Positions 59,039 to 64,000 of a stretch of 64,000 bases of DNA are shown here, piece by piece; position 1 is the first letter of the stretch, and the number at the start of each line of letters is the position of its first letter. This DNA comes from Pterois miles (taxonomy: Eukaryota; Chordata; Actinopteri; Perciformes; Scorpaenidae). Both the position numbers and the translations under genes were made by a program. The stretch is taken from the NCBI GenBank assembly GCA_947000775.1, contig CAMQGK010000514.1:5418501-5482500 (forward strand), given 5' to 3'. A model generated the notes under the pieces. That model searched no databases, was not told where the DNA came from, and worked only from the letters and a program-made list of their open reading frames with translations.

Positions 59039-62000
59039 CAGCATTTCACAAAATGACTTTTGTTCACCATAGAATCATTCTACATGCTATAATACGACCG
59101 TTTTCATGATTTTTTCGACATCAGAAAAATTTGACGCTTTCATCAAAAAATTTCGACATACTATACTATGCCGTTTTTTTCTTTTTGTAAAATTTTCCAG
59201 CATTTCACAAAATGACTTTTGTTCACCATAGAATCATTCTACATGCTATAATACTTCCGTTTTTATGATTTCTTTCGACATCAGAAAAATTTGACGTTTT
59301 CATCGAAAAATTTCGACATACTATACTATGGCGTTTTTTTTTTTTTTTGTAAAATTTTCCAGCATTTCACAAAATTACTTTTGTTCACCATAGAATCATT
59401 CTACATGCTATAATATGACCGTTTTCATGATTTGTTTCGACATCAGAAAAATTTGACGTTTTCATCGAAAAATTTCGACATACTATACTATGGCGTTTTT
59501 TTTTTTTTTGTTATTTTCCAGCATTTCACAAAATGACTTTTGTTCACCATAGAATCATTCTACATGCTATAATATGACCGTTTTCATGATTTATTTCAAC
59601 ATCAGAAAAATTTGACGTTTTCATTGAAAAATTTCGACATACTATACTATGCCGTTTTTTTTTTTTAGTAAAATTTTCCAGCATTTCACAAAATGACTTT
59701 TGTTCACCATAGAATCATTCTACATGCTATAATACGACCGTTTTCATGATTTTTTTCAACATCAGAAAAATTTGACGCTTTCATCAAAAAATTTCGACAT
59801 ACTATACTATGGCGTTTTTTTTTTTTTTTTGTAAAATTTTCCAGCATTTTACAAAATGACTTTTGTTCACCATATAATCATTCTACATGCTATAATACGA
59901 CCGTTTTCATGATTTTTGTCGACATCAGAAAAATTTGACGTTGTCACTGAAAGATTTCGACATACTATACTATGGCGTTTTTTTTTTTTTTTTTTCCAAC
60001 ATTTCACAAAATGACTTTTGTTCACCATAGAATCATTGTACATGCTATAATATGACCGTTTTCATGATTTGTTTCGACATCAGAAAAATTTGACGTTTTC
60101 ATCGAAAAATTTCGACATACTATACTATGGCTTTTTTTTTTTTTTTTTTATTTTCCAGCATTTCACAAAATGACTTTTGTTCACCATAGAATCATTCTAC
60201 ATGCTATAATACGACCGTTTTCATGATTTTTTTCAACATCAGAAAAATTTGACGTTTTCAAAGAAAAATTTCGACATACTATACTATGGCGTTTTTTTTT
60301 TTTTTGTTAAATTTATTTTCCAGACATTTCACGAAATGACTTTTGTTCACCATAGAATCATTCTACATGCTATAATACGACCGTTTTCATGATTTTTTTC
60401 GACATCAGAAAAATTTGACGTTTTCATCGAAAAATTTCGACATACTATACTATGGCGTTTTTTTTTTTTTTTTTTATTTTCCAGCATTTCACAAAATGAC
60501 TTTTGTTCACCATAGAATCATTCTACATGCTATAATACGACCGTTTTCATGATTTTTTTCAACATCAGAAAAATTTGACGTTTTCATCGAAAAATTTCGA
60601 CATACTATACTATGGCGTTTTTTTAAATTTTTTTAAAATTTTCCAGCATTTCACAAAATGACTTTTGTTCACCATAGAATCATTCTACATGCTATAATAC
60701 GACCGTTTTCATGATTTTTTTCAACATCAGAAAAATTTGACGTTTTCATCGAAAAATTTCGACATACTATACTATGGCGTTTTTTTTTTTTTGTAAAATT
60801 TTCCAGCATTTCACAAAATGACTTTTGTTCACCATAGAATCATTCTACATGCTATAATACGACCGTTTTCATGATTTTTTTCAACATCAGAAAAATTTGA
60901 CGTTTTCATCGAAAAATTTCGACATACTACCCTATGGCGTTTTTTTTTTTTTTTTTTTTGAAAATTTTCCAGCATTTCACAAAATGACTTTTGTTCACCA
61001 TAGAATCATTCTACATGCTATAATACTACCGTTTTCATGATTTATTTCAACATCAGAAAAATTTGACGTTTTCATCGAAAAATTTCGACATACTATACTA
61101 TGGCGTTTTTTTTTTTTTAAAATTTTCCAGCATTTCACAAAATGACTTTTGTTCACCATAGAATCATTCTACATGCTATAATACGACCGTTTTCATGATT
61201 TTTTTCAACATCAGAAAAATTTGACGCTTTCATCAAAAAATTTCGACATACTATACTATGGCGTTTTTTTTTTTTTTTTTTGTAAAATTTTCCAGCATTT
61301 CACAAAATGACTTTTGTTCACCATAGAATCATTCTACATGCTATAATACGACCGTTTTCATGATTTTTTTCAACATCAGAAAAATTTGACGTTTTCACCA
61401 AAAAATTTCGACATACTATACTATGGCGTTTTTTTTTTTTTTGTAAAATTTTCCAGCATTTCACAAAATGACTTTTGTTCACCATAGAATCATTCTACAT
61501 GCTATAATACGACCGTTTTCATGATTTTTTTCGACATCAGAAAAATTTGACGTTTTCATCGAAAAATTTCGACATACTATACTATGGCGTTTTTTTTTTT
61601 TTAAATTTTAAAAAATTATTTTTTTTACCAATGAATTCCTCTTAAAATATTAAAAAGACCAAACGTTTTCATGATTTTTTCGACATCAGAAAAATTTTAT
61701 TTTTTTTTTTCAGCATTTCACAAAATGACTTTTGTTCACCATAGAATCATTCTACATGCTATAATACGACCGTTTTCATGATTTTTTTCGACATCAGAAA
61801 AATTTGACGTTTTCATCGAAAAATTTCGACATACTATACTATGGCGTTTTTTTTTTTGTAAAATTTTCCAGCATTTCACGAAATGACTTTTGTTCACCAT
61901 AGAATCATTCTACATGCTATAATACAACCGTTTTTATGATTTTTTTCGACATCAGAAAAATTTGACGTTTTCATCGAAAAATTTCGACATACTATACTAT

Positions 62001-62160
62001 GGCGTTTTTTTTTTTGTAAAATTTTCCAGCATTTCACGAAATGACTTTTGTTCACCATAGAATCATTCTACATGCTATAATACGACCGTTTTCATGATTT
62101 TTTCGACATGAGAAAAATTTGACGTTTTCATCGAAAAATTTCGACATACTACCCTATGGC

Positions 62161-62199
<39 letters not shown>

Positions 62200-64000
62200 T
62201 CCAGCATTTCACAAAATGACTTTTGTTCACCATAGAATCATTCTACATGCTATAATATGACCGTTTTCATGATTTTTTTCAACATCAGAAAAATTTGACG
62301 TTTTCATTGAAAAATTTCGACATACTATACTATGCCGTTTTTTTTTTTTTGTAAAATTTTCCAGCATTTCACAAAATGACTTTTGTTCACCATAGAATCA
62401 TTCTACATGCTATAATACGACCGTTTTCATGATTTTTTTCAACATCAGAAAAATTTGACGCTTTCATCGAAAAATTTCGACATACTATACTATGGCGTTT
62501 TTTTTTTTTTTTGTAAAATTTTCCAGCATTTTACAAAATGACTTTTGTTCACCATATAATCATTCTACATGCTATAATACGACCGTTTTCATGATTTTTG
62601 TCGACATCAGAAAAATTTGACGTTGTCACCGAAAGATTTCGACATACTATACTATGGCGTTTTTTTTTTTTTAATTTTTCCAGCATTTCACAAAATGACT
62701 TTTGTTCACCATAGAATCATTGTACATGCTATAATATGACCGTTTTCATGATTTGTTTCGACATCAGAAAAATTTGACGTTTTCATCGAAAAATTTCGAC
62801 ATACTATACTATGGCGTTTTTTTTTTTTTTTTTTTTCCAGCATTTCACAAAATGACTTTTGTTCACCATAGAATCATTCTACATGCTATAATACGACCGT
62901 TTTCATGATTTTTTTCAACATCAGAAAAATTTGACGTTTTCATCGAAAAATTTCGACATACTATACTATGGCGTTTTTTTTTTTTTTGTAAAATTTTCCA
63001 GCATTTCACAAAATGACTTTTGTTCACCATAGAATCATTCTACATGCTATAATACGACCGTTTTCATGATTTTTTCGACATCAGAAAAATTTGACGTTTT
63101 CATCGAAAAATTTCGACATACTATACTATGGCGTTTTTTTTTTTTTTTTAAATTTATCCAGCATTTCACAAAATGACTTTTGTTCACCATAGAATCATTC
63201 TACATGCTATAATACGTCCGTTTTCATGATTTTTTTCAACATCAGAAAAATTTGACGTTTTCATCGAAAAATTTTGACATACTATACTATGGCGTTTTTT
63301 TTATTTTTTTTTTATTTTCCAGCATTTCACAAAATGACTTTTGTTCACCATAGAATCATTCTACATGCTATAATACGACCGTTTTCATGATTTTTTTCAA
63401 CATCAGAAAAATTTGACGTTTTCATCAAAAAATTTCGACATACTATACTATGGCGTTTTTTTTTTTTTTTTTGTAAAATTTTCCAGCATTTCACAAAATG
63501 ACTTTTGTTCACCATAGAATCATTCTACATGCTATAATACGACCGTTTTCATGATTTTTTTCAACATCAGAAAAATTTGACGTTTTCATCGAAAAATTTC
63601 GACATACTACACTATGGCGTTTTTTTTTTTTTTTTTTGTAAAATTTTCCAGCATTTCACAAAATGACTTTTGTTCACCATAGAATCATTCTACATGCTAT
63701 AATACGACCGTTTTCATGATTTGTTTCAACATCAGAAAAATTTGACGTTTTCATCGAAAAATTTCGACATACTATACTATGGCGTTTTTTTTTTTTTTTT
63801 TTCCAGCATTTCACAAAATGACTTTTGTTCACCATAGAATCATTCTACATGCTATAATATGACCGTTTTCATGATTTTTTTCAACATCAGAAAAATTTGA
63901 CGTTTTCATCGAAAAATTTCGACATACTATACTATGGCGTTTTTTTTTTTTAATATTTTCCAGCATTTCACAAAATGACTTTTGTTCACCATAGAATCAT
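51250..64000. repeat. 13-kb tandem array, about 80 copies of a 155-165 bp unit
   Basis: The unit contains, in order: TTTCGACATACTATACTATG, GCG and a T run of about 8-40; CAGCATTTCACAAAATGAC; TTCACCATAGAATCATTC; TACATGCTATAATACGACCG; TTTTCATGA and a short T run; ACATCAGAAAAATTTGACG; TTTTCATCGAAAAA. Example unit starts 52261, 52419, 52575 and 52734 give spacings of 158, 156 and 159, the variation coming mostly from the T run. Copies are very similar. The array continues past the window end. Phe-rich reading frames in it are artefacts. It should lie inside the last intron of hexb, where the transcribed strand would read as A-rich. Confidence 0.98.

Overview
This window is vertebrate nuclear DNA, most likely from a percomorph-type teleost fish. 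Every real gene is split by GT-AG introns, and the spliced exons translate into vertebrate proteins close to full length. The introns are AT-rich and carry fish-style repeats: tRNA-derived SINEs, TTAA-flanked and TA-flanked miniature DNA elements, Tc1 relics and abundant microsatellites. There are no prokaryotic operons, rRNA genes, free tRNA genes or CRISPR arrays.

Layout, left to right: enoph1 (minus, 327-4655) stands head-to-head with hnrnpd (plus, 5272-9628, spliced 3' UTR to about 11 kb). A VAMP8-like R-SNARE follows (minus, 11796-14487). After 5.4 kb of repeat-rich spacer comes a MAT2A-like S-adenosylmethionine synthetase (plus, 19931-27377), then an 18-copy 41-bp minisatellite. Next is a torsin-1 AAA+ ATPase gene with two competing first exons (plus, 29450-34352) and a broken partial copy of it (35658-36510). 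nsa2 (minus, 37463-39783) is head-to-head with the 20-exon gfm2 (plus, 40424-50244), and gfm2 is tail-to-tail with the last exon of hexb (minus, 50735-50798). From about 50.87 kb to the window end, some 13 kb is one tandem array of an approximately 155-165 bp T-rich unit. It lies in what should be the last intron of hexb.

The genes do not form one pathway. They are housekeeping genes in conserved neighbour pairs: ENOPH1 near HNRNPD, MAT2A near VAMP8, and NSA2-GFM2-HEXB are also neighbours in human, on three different chromosomes. ENOPH1 and MAT2A both belong to methionine metabolism (salvage and SAM synthesis), but they come from different human blocks, so their proximity here is probably chance.

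Most unusual items: the giant array, with a visible short-monomer edge, four-part internal structure, CpG-decay variants and multi-unit duplications; the torsin gene with two phase-compatible signal-peptide exons plus a decayed copy lacking the Walker A motif; a 5'-truncated retrotransposon encoding a restriction-like endonuclease in a gfm2 intron; repeated TTAA-element insertions inside another repeat; and two repeats whose sequence collapses into G and C runs that look like assembly damage.
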